Shown here: positions 43,809-52,877 of the stretch, piece by piece
Position numbering within the stretch: the stretch's first letter is position 1
How the letters are laid out: every line of letters begins with the position of its first letter
NCBI GenBank assembly: GCA_903885605.1
Contig: CAISJD010000198.1
Location: 27,146 to 91,145 of the forward strand
DNA: 64,000 nucleotides
Source of the DNA: an uncultured Chthonomonas sp.
GTDB taxonomy: Bacteria > Armatimonadota > Chthonomonadetes > Chthonomonadales > CAJBBX01
Direction: 5' to 3'
Notes under the pieces: model-generated
What the model was told of the DNA's origin: nothing
The model's input: only the letters and a program-made list of their open reading frames with translations
The model's database searches: none
Translations under genes and position numbers: made by a program

Positions 43809-44948
43809 TCATACCCCGCGCCGCATCCGGCGCACCTGCTCCACGACGATGGAGGCCGCCCGGTCTGCTTGATCCTCCGTGACACCTCTGCCGAAGCTGA
43901 ACCTGACGCTCGCCCGGGCTTCGTCCTCGTCCAACCCCATGGCCAGCAGCACGTGCGATGGCTCCGGGCTACCCGCCGAGCAGGCCGCGCCCGTCGATGC
44001 CGCTACGCCGGCCATATCCAGCGAGATCACCAGCGCCGCGCCGTCCAGCCCGCCGAAACGCAGGTTCACGACGCCCGGCCTGGTGCGCCCGGCAGGCCCG
44101 TTACGCTGGACCTCGGGCACGCCCACCCGGACGGCAGCCTCGAACCGGTCGGCGCAGGCGCGGGCAAGCGCGGCGTCGTCCTCGCGGCGCTCCATGGCCA
44201 GCCGCACGGCCTCGCCGAACCCGACGATCAGATGCAGCGCCTCGGTGCCCGACCGCACGCCGCGCTCCTGGCTGCCGCCGTGCAGGATGGGCCGCAGGCG
44301 AACGCCACGCCGGACGGTGAGCGCGCCGACGCCGGGCGGGCCGCCGATCTTGTGCGACGAGACCGACGCCAGGTCGCATCCCATGCGCGCGGGCAGGAAG
44401 GGCAGGCAGCAGAAGCTCTGCACCGCGTCCGTATGGCAGAGCGCACCCACGCGGTGCGCCGCAGCCGCCATGGCGGGCACATCCATGACGGCGCCCGTCT
44501 CGTTGTTGGCGTGCATCACGGAGACGAGCGCCACACTCTCGTCCAGAGCCTGCGCCACGGCTTCCGGCTCGACGCGGCCGTCGGGGCCCGGCGCCATGCG
44601 GGTAACCCGGAACCCGCGCCGCTCGGCCTGCTCGGCGGCGCCCAGCACGGCGTGGTGCTCGATGGCGGAGACCACCAGTGCATCGCGTCCCGCCGGAGCG
44701 GCGCCCATGCAGCCCAGGATGGCCAGGTTGTCGGCTTCGGTGCCGCCGCTGGTGAAGAGGACCTCGGCGAAGTCCACGCCCAGGGCCTTCGCCAGCGTCT
44801 CCCGCGCCTCGTCGATCAGGCCGCGGGCCTTGCGCCCGGCCGAGTGGAGGCTGGACGGATTGCCGAGGCCCATGGCCATGACGTCGGCCATCCGTTCCGC
44901 CACCGTCGGGTCCAGCGGTGCGCCGGCGGCGTAGTCCAGATAGATCAC
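43809..44948 (-). CDS. Cysteine desulfurase (NifS/IscS family)
   Basis: This 379-residue PLP enzyme removes sulfur from cysteine for iron-sulfur clusters or tRNA thiolation. The N-terminal IYLDYAAGAPLDPTV is typical. SGGTEADNLAI, EHHAVL and HTDAVQSFC line the cofactor, and SVSSHKIGGPPGVGAL contains the PLP lysine. The catalytic cysteine is in STGAACSAGSPEPSHVL. The loop length fits group I (IscS/NifS) rather than SufS. The GTG start overlaps the stop of the upstream exonuclease gene (GTGA). No iscU or thiI follows. Sulfur for MiaB or for the many Fe-S enzymes here could come from it. Confidence 0.92.
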   Translation of the reverse strand: MIYLDYAAGAPLDPTVAERMADVMAMGLGNPSSLHSAGRKARGLIDEARETLAKALGVDFAEVLFTSGGTEADNLAILGCMGAAPAGRDALVVSAIEHHAVLGAAEQAERRGFRVTRMAPGPDGRVEPEAVAQALDESVALVSVMHANNETGAVMDVPAMAAAAHRVGALCHTDAVQSFCCLPFLPARMGCDLASVSSHKIGGPPGVGALTVRRGVRLRPILHGGSQERGVRSGTEALHLIVGFGEAVRLAMERREDDAALARACADRFEAAVRVGVPEVQRNGPAGRTRPGVVNLRFGGLDGAALVISLDMAGVAASTGAACSAGSPEPSHVLLAMGLDEDEARASVRFSFGRGVTEDQADRAASIVVEQVRRMRRGV

Positions 44949-45709
44949 GAACCGAGGACCTGGTCGGCCAGATCGCCCCAAGCGGCGCGGCGCACGCGCG
45001 GCAGCGTCATCTGCAGGATCGTCTGCATATTGACCACATCCTCGGCGTTGTAGGCCAGGAGGTTGCGGCGCGCCGCCTCGTCGTCGTCGTTCCACCACTG
45101 CCACCAGAGGCGCACGGCGTCGTAACCGCTCATGCCCATGGTCTCGCCGGATCGGCGCAGGCCCAGCTGGGTCTCGATGCTCTTGAGGCCGCCCTTGAGC
45201 CCGACGCGGCGCAGCACGTGGCAGAGGTCCACATGGAGTTGCGGGAAGCGGACGCCGAACTCGCGCTGGAGGACGGGCAGGTCGAACGACGACCCGGAGA
45301 ACGTGACAATGGCGGTGAAGCCCTCCAGCAGGTCGGCGAAGTCGCGCAGGTTCTCGTTCCGCACGAACTGGCGCATGGTCTGCCCGTCGTAAATGCCGAC
45401 CACAGTGGTGGAATCCTCGGCGGACGAGCCCGTGGTCTCGATGTCCAGGTAGCCGATGCGGTCGCCGAACTCAGAGAGGGCGCGCCAATGCTCGGAGCGT
45501 GGCAACTCGGCGGCGAACCAGCGATAGTCGCCCTGGGCCAGCCGCTCGCGGGACTCCTCCAGGCGGGGCAGCAGCCAGCCCTCCAGCCGGCGCGGAACCG
45601 GCGCGCCCTCTGCCAGGCAGTCATCCCAGGTGAGGAGGCCGTTGCGCCAGAGGCGTTTCTCGGTGGCCGGGCCGACCGTTGGGCAGTGGACGAAGGTGTT
45701 CTGGAGCAT
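44945..45709 (-). CDS. Ribonuclease H-like exonuclease domain protein (YprB-like)
   Basis: The 254-residue protein has a DnaQ-like 3'-5' exonuclease fold. Exo I is IGYLDIETTGSS (DxE), Exo II is near AIVTFSGSSFDLPVLQREFG, and Exo III lies in LLAYNAEDVVNMQTI, with Asp as last ligand. The first 80 residues resemble the helix-hairpin-like N-terminus found in this family (HCPTVGPATEKRLWRNG). It acts on an unknown nucleic acid, probably in DNA repair or RNA turnover, in the cytoplasm. It is 3 bases after galT and overlaps the cysteine desulfurase by 4 bases. Confidence 0.85.
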   Translation of the reverse strand: MLQNTFVHCPTVGPATEKRLWRNGLLTWDDCLAEGAPVPRRLEGWLLPRLEESRERLAQGDYRWFAAELPRSEHWRALSEFGDRIGYLDIETTGSSAEDSTTVVGIYDGQTMRQFVRNENLRDFADLLEGFTAIVTFSGSSFDLPVLQREFGVRFPQLHVDLCHVLRRVGLKGGLKSIETQLGLRRSGETMGMSGYDAVRLWWQWWNDDDEAARRNLLAYNAEDVVNMQTILQMTLPRVRRAAWGDLADQVLGS

Positions 45710-45712
45710 GGG

Positions 45713-46771
45713 CTATGCGCCCGCCGATCCGGCTCGGTAGTGCACTTCGCCCTGCGCACGCAGCAGCTCGGCGGCGGCCTCCGGCGTGATGTCGCGCTGG
45801 GCTTCGGCCAGCATCTCGTAGCCGACCATGAACTTCTTCACGTCGGCGCTGCGCAGGAGCGGCGGGTAGAAGTGGGCGTGGAGCTGCCAGTGGTCGCCGG
45901 GGTCATCGGTGGCCGTGGGCGCTCCGTGCCAGCCCATCGAGTAGGGGAACGAGATTTCCCAGACATTGTCATAGCGGGTCAGGAGGCGCTTGAGGACCTG
46001 TGCCAGTCCATCGCGGGCGGGCGCGTCCAGGTCGGTCATCCGCGCGAACCGGCGGCGGGGCAGCAGCAGCGTCTCGAAGGGCCACATGGCCCACCAGGGC
46101 ACCAGGGCGACCCACTCGTCGTTCTCGGCCACGATGCGCTCGCCGCGCTCCAGTTCCCAGTCCAGGTAGCGGCAAAGGAGCGGGACGCCGTGGGAGGCGT
46201 GGTAGCCGCGCTGGCGGGCATCCTCCTTGGAGGCTTCGTTCGGCAGGAAGTCGCCTGCCCAAATCTGACCGTGCGGATGCGGATTGGAGCAACCCATGAC
46301 GGCGCCCTTGTTCTCGAAGACCTGGACCCACCGGTGCCGCGCACCGAGTTCCCGGACCTGCTCCGACCAGAGGCCCACGATATCAACGATGCTCCGCTCG
46401 GGTAGCTCCGGCAGCGAAAGGTCATGCCGCTCGGAGAAGCAGATCACCCGGCACGTCCCCAGCACGGGCGATGCGGCCACCAGTCCGTCGCACTCAAGGA
46501 CGGGGTCCGCGGGACCCGAGTGCTCGGGGCGAATGGCCTGGAAGTCGTTGTCGAAAACATAGGGCCCGTGATAGTCGGGGTTCCGGGCGCCAAGCTTCCG
46601 CACATTGCCGGGGCAGAGGTAGCAGTCGGGGCTGTACCGGAGGCCGGCCGCCTCGCCGGAGCCCTTGGAGCGGGCGCCGTCCCACGGGCGGTCCACCCGG
46701 TGCGGGGAGACCAGCAGCCACTCGCCGGTGAGGGCGTTGAGCCTGCGATGCGAGTTCTTGCCGAGCGCCAT
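45713..46771 (-). CDS. galT: Galactose-1-phosphate uridylyltransferase
   Basis: The 352-residue enzyme moves UMP from UDP-glucose to galactose-1-phosphate. The N-terminal [17 protein letters not shown] and [12 protein letters not shown] (zinc cysteines) are typical. The active-site triad is [14 protein letters not shown], where the middle His accepts [14 protein letters not shown] is the second histidine pair. [16 protein letters not shown] ends the fold. The ATG at 46771 has GGAGG seven bases upstream. No galK, galE or galM is adjacent, so full Leloir capability cannot be judged. It heads the galT-exonuclease-desulfurase operon, an unusual mixture. Confidence 0.93.
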   Translation of the reverse strand: MALGKNSHRRLNALTGEWLLVSPHRVDRPWDGARSKGSGEAAGLRYSPDCYLCPGNVRKLGARNPDYHGPYVFDNDFQAIRPEHSGPADPVLECDGLVAASPVLGTCRVICFSERHDLSLPELPERSIVDIVGLWSEQVRELGARHRWVQVFENKGAVMGCSNPHPHGQIWAGDFLPNEASKEDARQRGYHASHGVPLLCRYLDWELERGERIVAENDEWVALVPWWAMWPFETLLLPRRRFARMTDLDAPARDGLAQVLKRLLTRYDNVWEISFPYSMGWHGAPTATDDPGDHWQLHAHFYPPLLRSADVKKFMVGYEMLAEAQRDITPEAAAELLRAQGEVHYRAGSAGA

Positions 46772-46857
46772 CCGGTAGCCTCCTCGGGTCCGACGGTGGA
46801 AGGTGGTACGATTCGCAGCAGGCGTCACCGACGCCACGCCGCCCAGAGAGGTCCGCC

Positions 46858-47388
46858 ATGCCCGTGCCTTCAGGTTACCGCATACGCCCGTTCGAGCCCG
46901 GCGACCTGCCCACGCTGCAGGCCATCACGGTGGAGACGTTCGGCCCGGTCTCGATCGACAGGGCCATCGACGACGCCTTCCCCGGCGCGCTACCCGGCAG
47001 TTGGGCCGATCGCAAGACGCAGGCCATCGCCGATGACTGCCGCATCGAGCCGGAGGGCGTGCTGGTCGCGGTGGACGCCGAGGGCGCCGTGGCAGGCTAC
47101 GTGACCTCGCGGACGAACAGCGCGACGCGCATCGGCTGGATCCCCAACCTTGCGGTGGGCCAGGGGAGCCGTCGCCTGGGACTGGGCCGCGCCCTGCTGG
47201 AGGCGTGCAAGGAACGCCTGCTGACATGCGGCATGGTGGTCGCCAAGATCGAGACGCTGGAGCACAACGAGATCGGCCGCGCGCTCTACCCGTCGCTGGG
47301 GTTTGTCGAGATCGCGCGGCAGGTCCACTACATCGCGCGCCTGACGGATGAGGCGCCGCAGGATTGCGAGGGTAGCGAGGCATGCTGA
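46858..47388 (+). CDS. GNAT-family N-acetyltransferase
   Basis: This 176-residue protein has the acetyl-CoA-binding core of GCN5-related acetyltransferases. The strand [20 protein letters not shown] contains the R/Q-x-x-G-x-G/A loop that grips the pyrophosphate. The early [17 protein letters not shown] and the late [17 protein letters not shown] strand ([15 protein letters not shown]) are standard. Its acceptor substrate is unknown: protein N-terminus, antibiotic or polyamine cannot be told apart. AGAGGT precedes the ATG. The last 7 bases overlap the next gene. Confidence 0.9.
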   Translation: MPVPSGYRIRPFEPGDLPTLQAITVETFGPVSIDRAIDDAFPGALPGSWADRKTQAIADDCRIEPEGVLVAVDAEGAVAGYVTSRTNSATRIGWIPNLAVGQGSRRLGLGRALLEACKERLLTCGMVVAKIETLEHNEIGRALYPSLGFVEIARQVHYIARLTDEAPQDCEGSEAC

Positions 47389-49499
47389 TCACAGCCACCA
47401 TGGCGGCATTGTTGGCCGTATTGATCCAGGGCACGGGGCAGGTCGGCGGCTTCTCCTTTGCGCACATCACCGACACGCACTGCTCCGGCTCCGCCAACGA
47501 GGCATACCTCCGCAAGTGGGTCGCGGCGCTGCCCGGCATTTCGCCGCGGCCGGCCTTCGTGGTGAACACCGGCGACATCGCAGAGCTCGGCACGCCCGCC
47601 GAGTTCGCGAGGTACGGGGCCGCCATCGCCGGCGCGGCTGCGCCGATCCACAGCGTGCCGGGGAACCACGATGTGCGCTGGGCGCCGTTGGGCAAGGAGG
47701 GCTTCACGCAGGCAGTCGGTCCGGCCTACCGCTCCTTCGACCAGGGCGGCTGCCACTTCGTGCTGCTCGACAGCACCATCGTGCTGGAGCACTGGGGCCA
47801 TTTCGACGGGGCGCAGCTCGCCTGGCTCGAGGGCGACCTGAAGAAGCTGAAGCGTGGGACGCCGGTCTTCGTCTTCTTCCACCACTGGCTGGGCCGCGAC
47901 AGCTCGAACATCGACAACGCCGCCGAGCTGCTGCGCATCCTCGCGCCCTACAACGTGGCCGCCGTCTTCATGGGCCACGGGCACAAGGACTGGCACTGGA
48001 CGACGGCCGGCATCGACTGCTTCATGGCGATGGGCCTCTACCAGGGCTCGTGGCACCGCATCGATGTGACCTCCGAGACGGCCAAGGTGGTCCTGGTCAA
48101 GGAGGCGGGCGAGCAGACTGTGGCGGAGATCCGCCTTCACAGGCCTGCCCGTCCCGCCCTGCGGCTTACCTGGGACGACCCCGAGGCGCCCAACCTGGCC
48201 AGGAGGCGCTTCCTCGCCGTGGTCACAGGAGCCGACGGCAAGGCCGTGACCGAGGGACTTCGCGGCGAGTTCACCATCGACGGAGGCGCCACGCAACCGG
48301 CGCAGATCGACGCAGCGGCCAAGAAGCCGCGCGGCCTCACAGGCGAGTTCGAGACCGAAGCCCTTGCCGCCGGACGCCACACCCTCGGCGTCACGGTGAC
48401 GTTGCCGGACGGCGCGTCAGCATCAGGCGAGATGCCATTCGTGTATGAGCCCACTGACGCCCGGCCCAACCTTGCGTGGGAGTTCAAGGCGGCCGATACC
48501 ATCCAGGGCAATCCGACGCTGGTCGATGACCGTCTGCTCTGCCCCAGCTTCGACGGCAAGCTCACCTGCCTGAAGGCGTCCACAGGAGCCAAGGCATGGG
48601 CGCTGACTACTGGCGGGGCGCTCTTCTCCTCGGCCGCGGTGGCCGACGGGCGCGTCTTCGTGGGCTCCATGGACCACAAGCTCTACGCCGCCGACCTGAA
48701 GGGCGGGGCCAGGCTCTGGGCCACCGACATCGGCAGCCCCCTCTTTGCCACGCCGGCGGTCTGCGGCGGAGTTGTCTGCATCGGCGCGAACAAGGCGATC
48801 GTGGGGCTGGATGCCGCCTCAGGCAAGCAGCTCTGGCGCGTGGCGGCGGGGAGCTTCTTCCAGTCGCGCGCCGCCACCGACGGCTCGGCGTTCTACCTCG
48901 GCGGCTGGGACAACACGCTCTACGCCATCGAGGCCGCCACCGGGGCCGTGCGCTGGAAGGCCCGCATGGGGCGCACCAAGGCCGGGGCCATCAGCACCTA
49001 CTACTCCCCCGCCATCGCCTCGCCTACCTGCGGGGGCGGGCGCGTCTACGCCGTGACGAACGACGGCCTCCTCCACTGCCTGGACGCGGCGACCGGCGCC
49101 GAGGCGTGGGCCGTGCGCGCGCCCAAGGGCGGCGACGGCTTCGGCTACTCGTCACCCCTCCTCCACGAAGGGCGCATCTACCTGGGCGGCCTGGGTGACG
49201 CCGGCCGCGGCGACTGCTACTGCCTCGACGCCGCCACGGGCGCCCTGGTCTGGCGATGCTCGACCGGCGCCGACAACTACGACTCGTCGCCTGCCGCCAT
49301 CGGCCCGTGGATCGCCATCGGCTCTGTGAAGAACCGGCTCACCTGGATCAACGCCCGGACAGGCAAGGTCGGCGGAGCGTACAGCGTGGGAGGCGGCTAC
49401 AGCTTCACCACGCCATGCGGTTCGGCCGACCTCACCTTCACGGCGGGCATGAGCGGGATCGCCACGGCGATGCGCACGCCGGCGGCGCCGGCGCCGTGA
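47382..49499 (+). CDS. Secreted calcineurin-like phosphoesterase fused to a PQQ beta-propeller
   Basis: The 705-residue product starts with a short hydrophobic export signal. The metallophosphoesterase domain (about 25-240) carries ITDTHCSG, NTGDIAE, PGNHDVRW, FFHHWLG and MGHGHKDWHW, all of the two-metal ligands. A linker domain (about 245-350) follows. The C-terminal half is a PQQ-like propeller with repeats such as GKLTCLKASTGAKAWAL, HKLYAADLKGGARLWATDI, KAIVGLDAASGKQLWRVAAG, NTLYAIEAATGAVRWKAR and LLHCLDAATGAEAWAV. Such propellers bind proteins or ligands. It likely works in the periplasm or outside the cell, cleaving an unknown phosphoester. It overlaps the GNAT gene by 7 bases. Confidence 0.88.
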   Translation: MLITATMAALLAVLIQGTGQVGGFSFAHITDTHCSGSANEAYLRKWVAALPGISPRPAFVVNTGDIAELGTPAEFARYGAAIAGAAAPIHSVPGNHDVRWAPLGKEGFTQAVGPAYRSFDQGGCHFVLLDSTIVLEHWGHFDGAQLAWLEGDLKKLKRGTPVFVFFHHWLGRDSSNIDNAAELLRILAPYNVAAVFMGHGHKDWHWTTAGIDCFMAMGLYQGSWHRIDVTSETAKVVLVKEAGEQTVAEIRLHRPARPALRLTWDDPEAPNLARRRFLAVVTGADGKAVTEGLRGEFTIDGGATQPAQIDAAAKKPRGLTGEFETEALAAGRHTLGVTVTLPDGASASGEMPFVYEPTDARPNLAWEFKAADTIQGNPTLVDDRLLCPSFDGKLTCLKASTGAKAWALTTGGALFSSAAVADGRVFVGSMDHKLYAADLKGGARLWATDIGSPLFATPAVCGGVVCIGANKAIVGLDAASGKQLWRVAAGSFFQSRAATDGSAFYLGGWDNTLYAIEAATGAVRWKARMGRTKAGAISTYYSPAIASPTCGGGRVYAVTNDGLLHCLDAATGAEAWAVRAPKGGDGFGYSSPLLHEGRIYLGGLGDAGRGDCYCLDAATGALVWRCSTGADNYDSSPAAIGPWIAIGSVKNRLTWINARTGKVGGAYSVGGGYSFTTPCGSADLTFTAGMSGIATAMRTPAAPAP

Positions 49500-49519
49500 C
49501 CCGGTCACGGGTGAGGCGA

Positions 49520-49541
49520 GAGGCCGAACCCTTTCGGCCTC
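49520..49541. terminator. Hairpin after the phosphoesterase-PQQ gene
   Basis: A perfect 9-bp stem (GAGGCCGAA with TTCGGCCTC) closes a 4-base loop, 21 bases after the stop codon. There is no U-tract. Its position before a new start with its own ribosome-binding site fits a terminator. Confidence 0.45.
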
Positions 49542-49622
49542 CTCCCACGTAGTGCTGATAGGCCTCGCTGAAGCCGGGCCTACCAGTCACCACCGGCGCC
49601 ATGCGCCGCAGGAGAGACGGCC

Positions 49623-50228
49623 ATGAACTGCCGCGCGTGCGATGCCTCGCTTCCCAGCGACGCCGAAGCCTGCACGGTCTGCGGGCTGATGCCCGGCGGA
49701 CCCGCCCTGGAGTGGACCCGCGCTCCCGAGGCAGAGGCCTTCGACCAGTTGCGCGAGATCACAGGCGACGAGCCGCTGCTGGGCTTCGCCCGCGGCCGCC
49801 TCGTCGGAGACGTGCCGGGGATGCCGTCGCTCAGCACGCTTCTGGGCGGCAGCGTCTACGCCAACCTCGCGATCTCGCCCACGCACCTCTGGGTGCAGGC
49901 GTTGCGCGTCTCGCGGAACGGCACGGCTCCGGCGCGGACCGTCGTGCTTGAGTATCCCGCAGCCGTGCGGATCAGCGCAGAGGAGTCCGACCACCTGGGC
50001 GTCGGCTCAGTAGCGCGGATCACCATGGACTTCGGAGCGCGGGGCACGGCGCGGCTCCGCTCGGTGGGCCGCTTCGCGCGGCTTGCCATGCGGCTGGCCG
50101 AATGCGCGCCCAGGGCCGCGGTGGAGGGCGAGCCGACCGGCGCGGCCTGCTCGGCATGCGGCAGGGATGTCGAGCGCAGCGCGCGCTTCTGCCCCTTCTG
50201 CGGCGCGGCGCGCGGACTGGAGGTGTAG
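49623..50228 (+). CDS. Zinc-ribbon protein of unknown function
   Basis: I do not recognise this 201-residue protein. It has a zinc ribbon at each end: MNCRACDASLPSDAEACTVCG at the start (C-x2-C ... C-x2-C) and CSACGRDVERSARFCPFCG near the C-terminus. Between them, residues about 30-165 form a single domain with strands (ANLAISPTHLWVQAL, RTVVLEYPAAVRISA) that resembles a small PH-like or beta-sandwich module; this is only an impression. No membrane segment is visible. AGGAGA precedes the ATG. It ends 3 bases before the M48 peptidase gene, so both are probably made together. Confidence 0.78.
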   Translation: MNCRACDASLPSDAEACTVCGLMPGGPALEWTRAPEAEAFDQLREITGDEPLLGFARGRLVGDVPGMPSLSTLLGGSVYANLAISPTHLWVQALRVSRNGTAPARTVVLEYPAAVRISAEESDHLGVGSVARITMDFGARGTARLRSVGRFARLAMRLAECAPRAAVEGEPTGAACSACGRDVERSARFCPFCGAARGLEV

Positions 50229-50231
50229 GCC

Positions 50232-51170
50232 ATGGCAGACCAACCCAACGCACGGCAGACCTTCCCCGGCATTAATGCGGCAGCGTTCGAGCACCCGCTG
50301 GACCGCGCGGCGCTGGAGGCCCTCCGCAAGACGCCGGGCCTGGCCCTGCTCTTCAAGAAGCTGGGCGCACTGGGGCCTGAGCGGCAGGTGCGGCTCTTCT
50401 TCACCGCAGACAGCCTGCGCATCTCGCCGCGGCAGCTGCCCGCCGTCTACGAGCTGCATCGCGAAGCCTGCGCCACGCTCGACGTGCCGGAGCCTGACCT
50501 CTTCCTCTTCCAGGACCCGCGCCCGAACGCCTTTGCCATCGGCATGGAGCGCTTCACCATCGTCCTCTCGTCGGGTCTGGTGGAGCTGCTGGACGCCGAC
50601 GAGTTGCGCTCCGTCATCGGCCACGAGCTGGGCCACGTGAAGTCCGGGCACATGCTCTACCGGACCATTGCCATCTTCCTCTGGATCCTCGGCGACGCGG
50701 CGCTTCGGCGGCTGCCCATCATGTCGCTCATCAATGAGGCCATCGCGCTGGCGATGTACGATTGGATGCGCAAGTCCGAGCTCACCGCCGACCGCGCCGC
50801 GCTGCTGGTGGCGCAGGATCAGGAGCACGTGAAGCGGACGCTGCTGAAGCTGGCGGCAGGCAAGGCGGGTCAGGACGCGAGCACCGAGGAGTTCGTACGG
50901 CAGGCCGACGACTACGAGGACATGGACACGAACCTGCTGGACCTGATCTACAAGTTCGACATGACCCGCTTCCAGACGCACCCGTTCCCCGCCCTGCGCG
51001 CTCGGGAGGTTCAGCGCTGGGCCGCGTCACCGGAGTATGGTGCGATCCTGGGCGGCGCCTATCCGCGGGCGGACGGCACTGCGGCGGCGGATCGGCGGTG
51101 CGGGGCCTGCGGGGCGCGCATCGGCAACGTGCAGTACCGCTTCTGCCCGGAGTGCGGCTCGGCGGCCTAG
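50232..51170 (+). CDS. M48-family zinc metallopeptidase with C-terminal zinc ribbon
   Basis: The 312-residue protein contains the HExxH motif in SVIGHELGHVKSGHMLYR (about residue 135) and the third ligand in KSELTADRAALL. This is the M48B layout, but the usual HtpX four-helix membrane anchor is reduced to one or two weak hydrophobic stretches (TIAIFLWILGD, LINEAIALAM). It may be soluble or peripheral. The substrate-groove strand NAFAIGMERFTIVLSSGLVE is well kept. A zinc ribbon (CGACGARIGNVQYRFCPECG) ends the chain, matching the ribbons of the genes on both sides. The role is likely protein quality control; the substrate is unknown. GGAGGTG precedes the ATG. Confidence 0.9.
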   Translation: MADQPNARQTFPGINAAAFEHPLDRAALEALRKTPGLALLFKKLGALGPERQVRLFFTADSLRISPRQLPAVYELHREACATLDVPEPDLFLFQDPRPNAFAIGMERFTIVLSSGLVELLDADELRSVIGHELGHVKSGHMLYRTIAIFLWILGDAALRRLPIMSLINEAIALAMYDWMRKSELTADRAALLVAQDQEHVKRTLLKLAAGKAGQDASTEEFVRQADDYEDMDTNLLDLIYKFDMTRFQTHPFPALRAREVQRWAASPEYGAILGGAYPRADGTAAADRRCGACGARIGNVQYRFCPECGSAA

Positions 51171-51883
51171 AAGAGCCGAAGCGCGAGCAGGCCGATCGCC
51201 TTGAGGCCTGTAGCGATCATGCCTACGCCCAGCAGGGCGGCCAGGGCGAACTGACCCACGCAGACCAATCCGACCGCGAACTGGGCGACCGCTATGGGCG
51301 CGGCGATGAACTGGCCGAGGCCGAAGACCGACGCGGCGCCTACCTGTGCCACGACGATGACGCCCCGAGCGAACTGGCCGATGGCCACAACGCCCCGGGC
51401 AACCCGGATCTTGCCGTTCGCGTCGCGCCCGACCGCGATGTGAAGCAGGGGCATGCCGCGCCATGTGGCGGCAGATCGATACTCATAGCCCGTTCCGGTC
51501 CAGTTCTGGTTGGCAGGACGCGGGGCGCCGCAGTGTGGGCACACCGCGGCCACCGCGGCCACGGGTTGTCTGCAGACGCGGCACGAGCCGAGGCCGGCCG
51601 CCGTTTGGGTCTGCACCGGAGGCGCGGCGGCCGGCAGGTTCAGCGCAACGCGGGCGCGGCCCACCAGCTCAGCAGGGGACCCGACCCGGGCCAGCACATC
51701 CGCCACGCTACCGGGGATTTGGGGCGACGCGGAGGCGAGGTCCAACTCCAGTTCGAGTTGCGCCCGGACATGGTCAAGGAGACGCTGCCGCTCCTCCGAT
51801 GTGGAGCCCGCAAGAAGCCGCTCGGCCTCGGCCATGGCGCCCGCAACGTCAGCGTGATGCACGGGTTCCGCAGTCGTGAGCAT
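51167..51883 (-). CDS. Membrane protein with HAAS-like, zinc-ribbon and periodic Gly/Gln-rich hydrophobic domains
   Basis: The function of this 238-residue protein is unknown. Residues about 25-75 resemble the helical HAAS signalling domain (RLLDHVRAQLELEL, VADVLARVGSPAELVGRAR). A zinc ribbon follows at 101-119 (CRVCRQPVAAVAAVCPHCG). After YEYRSAATWRGMPLLHIAVG comes a hydrophobic region (165-235) with glutamines at 170, 180, 191, 201 and 211, giving GQF-type steps every 10-11 residues. This looks like a membrane-inserted or solenoid repeat. Its 3' end overlaps the convergent M48 gene by 4 bases. The shared zinc-ribbon theme suggests a functional tie to that gene. Confidence 0.78.
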   Translation of the reverse strand: MLTTAEPVHHADVAGAMAEAERLLAGSTSEERQRLLDHVRAQLELELDLASASPQIPGSVADVLARVGSPAELVGRARVALNLPAAAPPVQTQTAAGLGSCRVCRQPVAAVAAVCPHCGAPRPANQNWTGTGYEYRSAATWRGMPLLHIAVGRDANGKIRVARGVVAIGQFARGVIVVAQVGAASVFGLGQFIAAPIAVAQFAVGLVCVGQFALAALLGVGMIATGLKAIGLLALRLF

Positions 51884-51924
51884 CCGCCCTCCCCCTCCGC
51901 GCCGTCAGCTACGGCATAGAGCGT

Positions 51925-52641
51925 CTACGGGTCGGGGTTGCCCGTGCCGTTCCAGAGCGAGTTGTCGCGGTAGATGACGCTCAGGTCAAGCCACTTCGCG
52001 TGCCCGTCGCAGAAGGCAAGGTTCGCCCCGCCGTGATGCCTGCCGGATACCATGGCAGGATCGTCGGGGTCATGGTACCCGTAGACATCGGGGTCGGGCT
52101 TCGGCTTGGGCGGATCGATGGCGTACCCGGCGCGACCTTCGGCGGAGGTGCCGATGCGGCTACGTGAGCCCGCGCTGTCGGCAAACGCAATGGTCTGGGC
52201 GGGCACCTCAACGGCGCTGTCGGGGACCAGGCCGCGCCCGAAGGGCAGCAGCCGCGAGTTGCCGAGGTACTGCCAGTTGTAGCCGTAGACCTGCTGCTCG
52301 ATGTTCATGGGCGGCTTGCGGTTGGACGACGGGCAGTGGAAGAGCGAGGCGGCCTTCATGTACGGGTGGACCATCTGCATCCATCGGTACCCGGGATTGC
52401 CGAACCGGTTGAATGAGAAGAACATGTGCGCTTCCCAGTCCTGCACGTACATCGACGTCGCCAGCGCGAACTGCCGTGCATTGGACATACAGGTGGTCTG
52501 GCGGGCCTTCTCACGCGCCGACGCGAAGACCGGGAAGAGGATCGCGGCCAGAATGGCGATGATGGCGATGACGACTAGAAGCTCTATGAGGGTGAAGGCG
52601 CCCCGCTTGCGCATGGCCGCGGTGCACTCTATGTCATGCAT
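51925..52641 (-). CDS. Type IV prepilin-like DUF1559 protein
   Basis: The 238-residue protein has a prepilin leader: a short basic stretch, then the cleavage and methylation site with [20 protein letters not shown], where a prepilin peptidase cuts before Phe. [20 protein letters not shown] after the helix is the typical sequence of such proteins in Armatimonadota and Planctomycetota. The C-terminus has the H-x9-DG element ([13 protein letters not shown]). The assembled pseudopilin may belong to a type II secretion system or pilus. The ATG at 52641 has AAAGGA eight bases upstream and keeps a 17-residue leader; an ATG at 52614 would give an 8-residue leader. No secretion genes are adjacent. Confidence 0.92.
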   Translation of the reverse strand: MHDIECTAAMRKRGAFTLIELLVVIAIIAILAAILFPVFASAREKARQTTCMSNARQFALATSMYVQDWEAHMFFSFNRFGNPGYRWMQMVHPYMKAASLFHCPSSNRKPPMNIEQQVYGYNWQYLGNSRLLPFGRGLVPDSAVEVPAQTIAFADSAGSRSRIGTSAEGRAGYAIDPPKPKPDPDVYGYHDPDDPAMVSGRHHGGANLAFCDGHAKWLDLSVIYRDNSLWNGTGNPDP

Positions 52642-52716
52642 TGGTTGCGTCCTTTCGTCACTGTGTCGCGCCGCGACGGGCGCGCGGCCAGAACTGCAGC
52701 AGACCCTTGCGAGCCG

Positions 52717-52745
52717 ATTGTAACACCGATCAGAGCCGTCGGCAA
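52717..52745 (-). promoter_or_regulatory. Candidate sigma-70 promoter of the prepilin gene
   Basis: On the minus strand TTGCCG (52740-52745) and TACAAT (52717-52722) are exactly 17 bases apart, matching four and five of six consensus bases. They lie about 75 bases before the prepilin ATG. Confidence 0.5.
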
Positions 52746-52877
52746 GGAACTCCGGAGCCCCCATCGGCCGACTACATGCCCCCGCATCCCCGGCCGCCGT
52801 GACCGGACGACGGAAACCGCTGCCGCACAGCTGCGCCGGGTGTCGGGCTACACTATGGGTATGAGGAACCGAACCGT

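Noticed and set aside
42084..45053. A 989-codon open frame on the plus strand
   Set aside because: It lies opposite leuS and the cysteine desulfurase, both with full family motifs. Its own translation shows none; long antisense frames are expected at this GC content.
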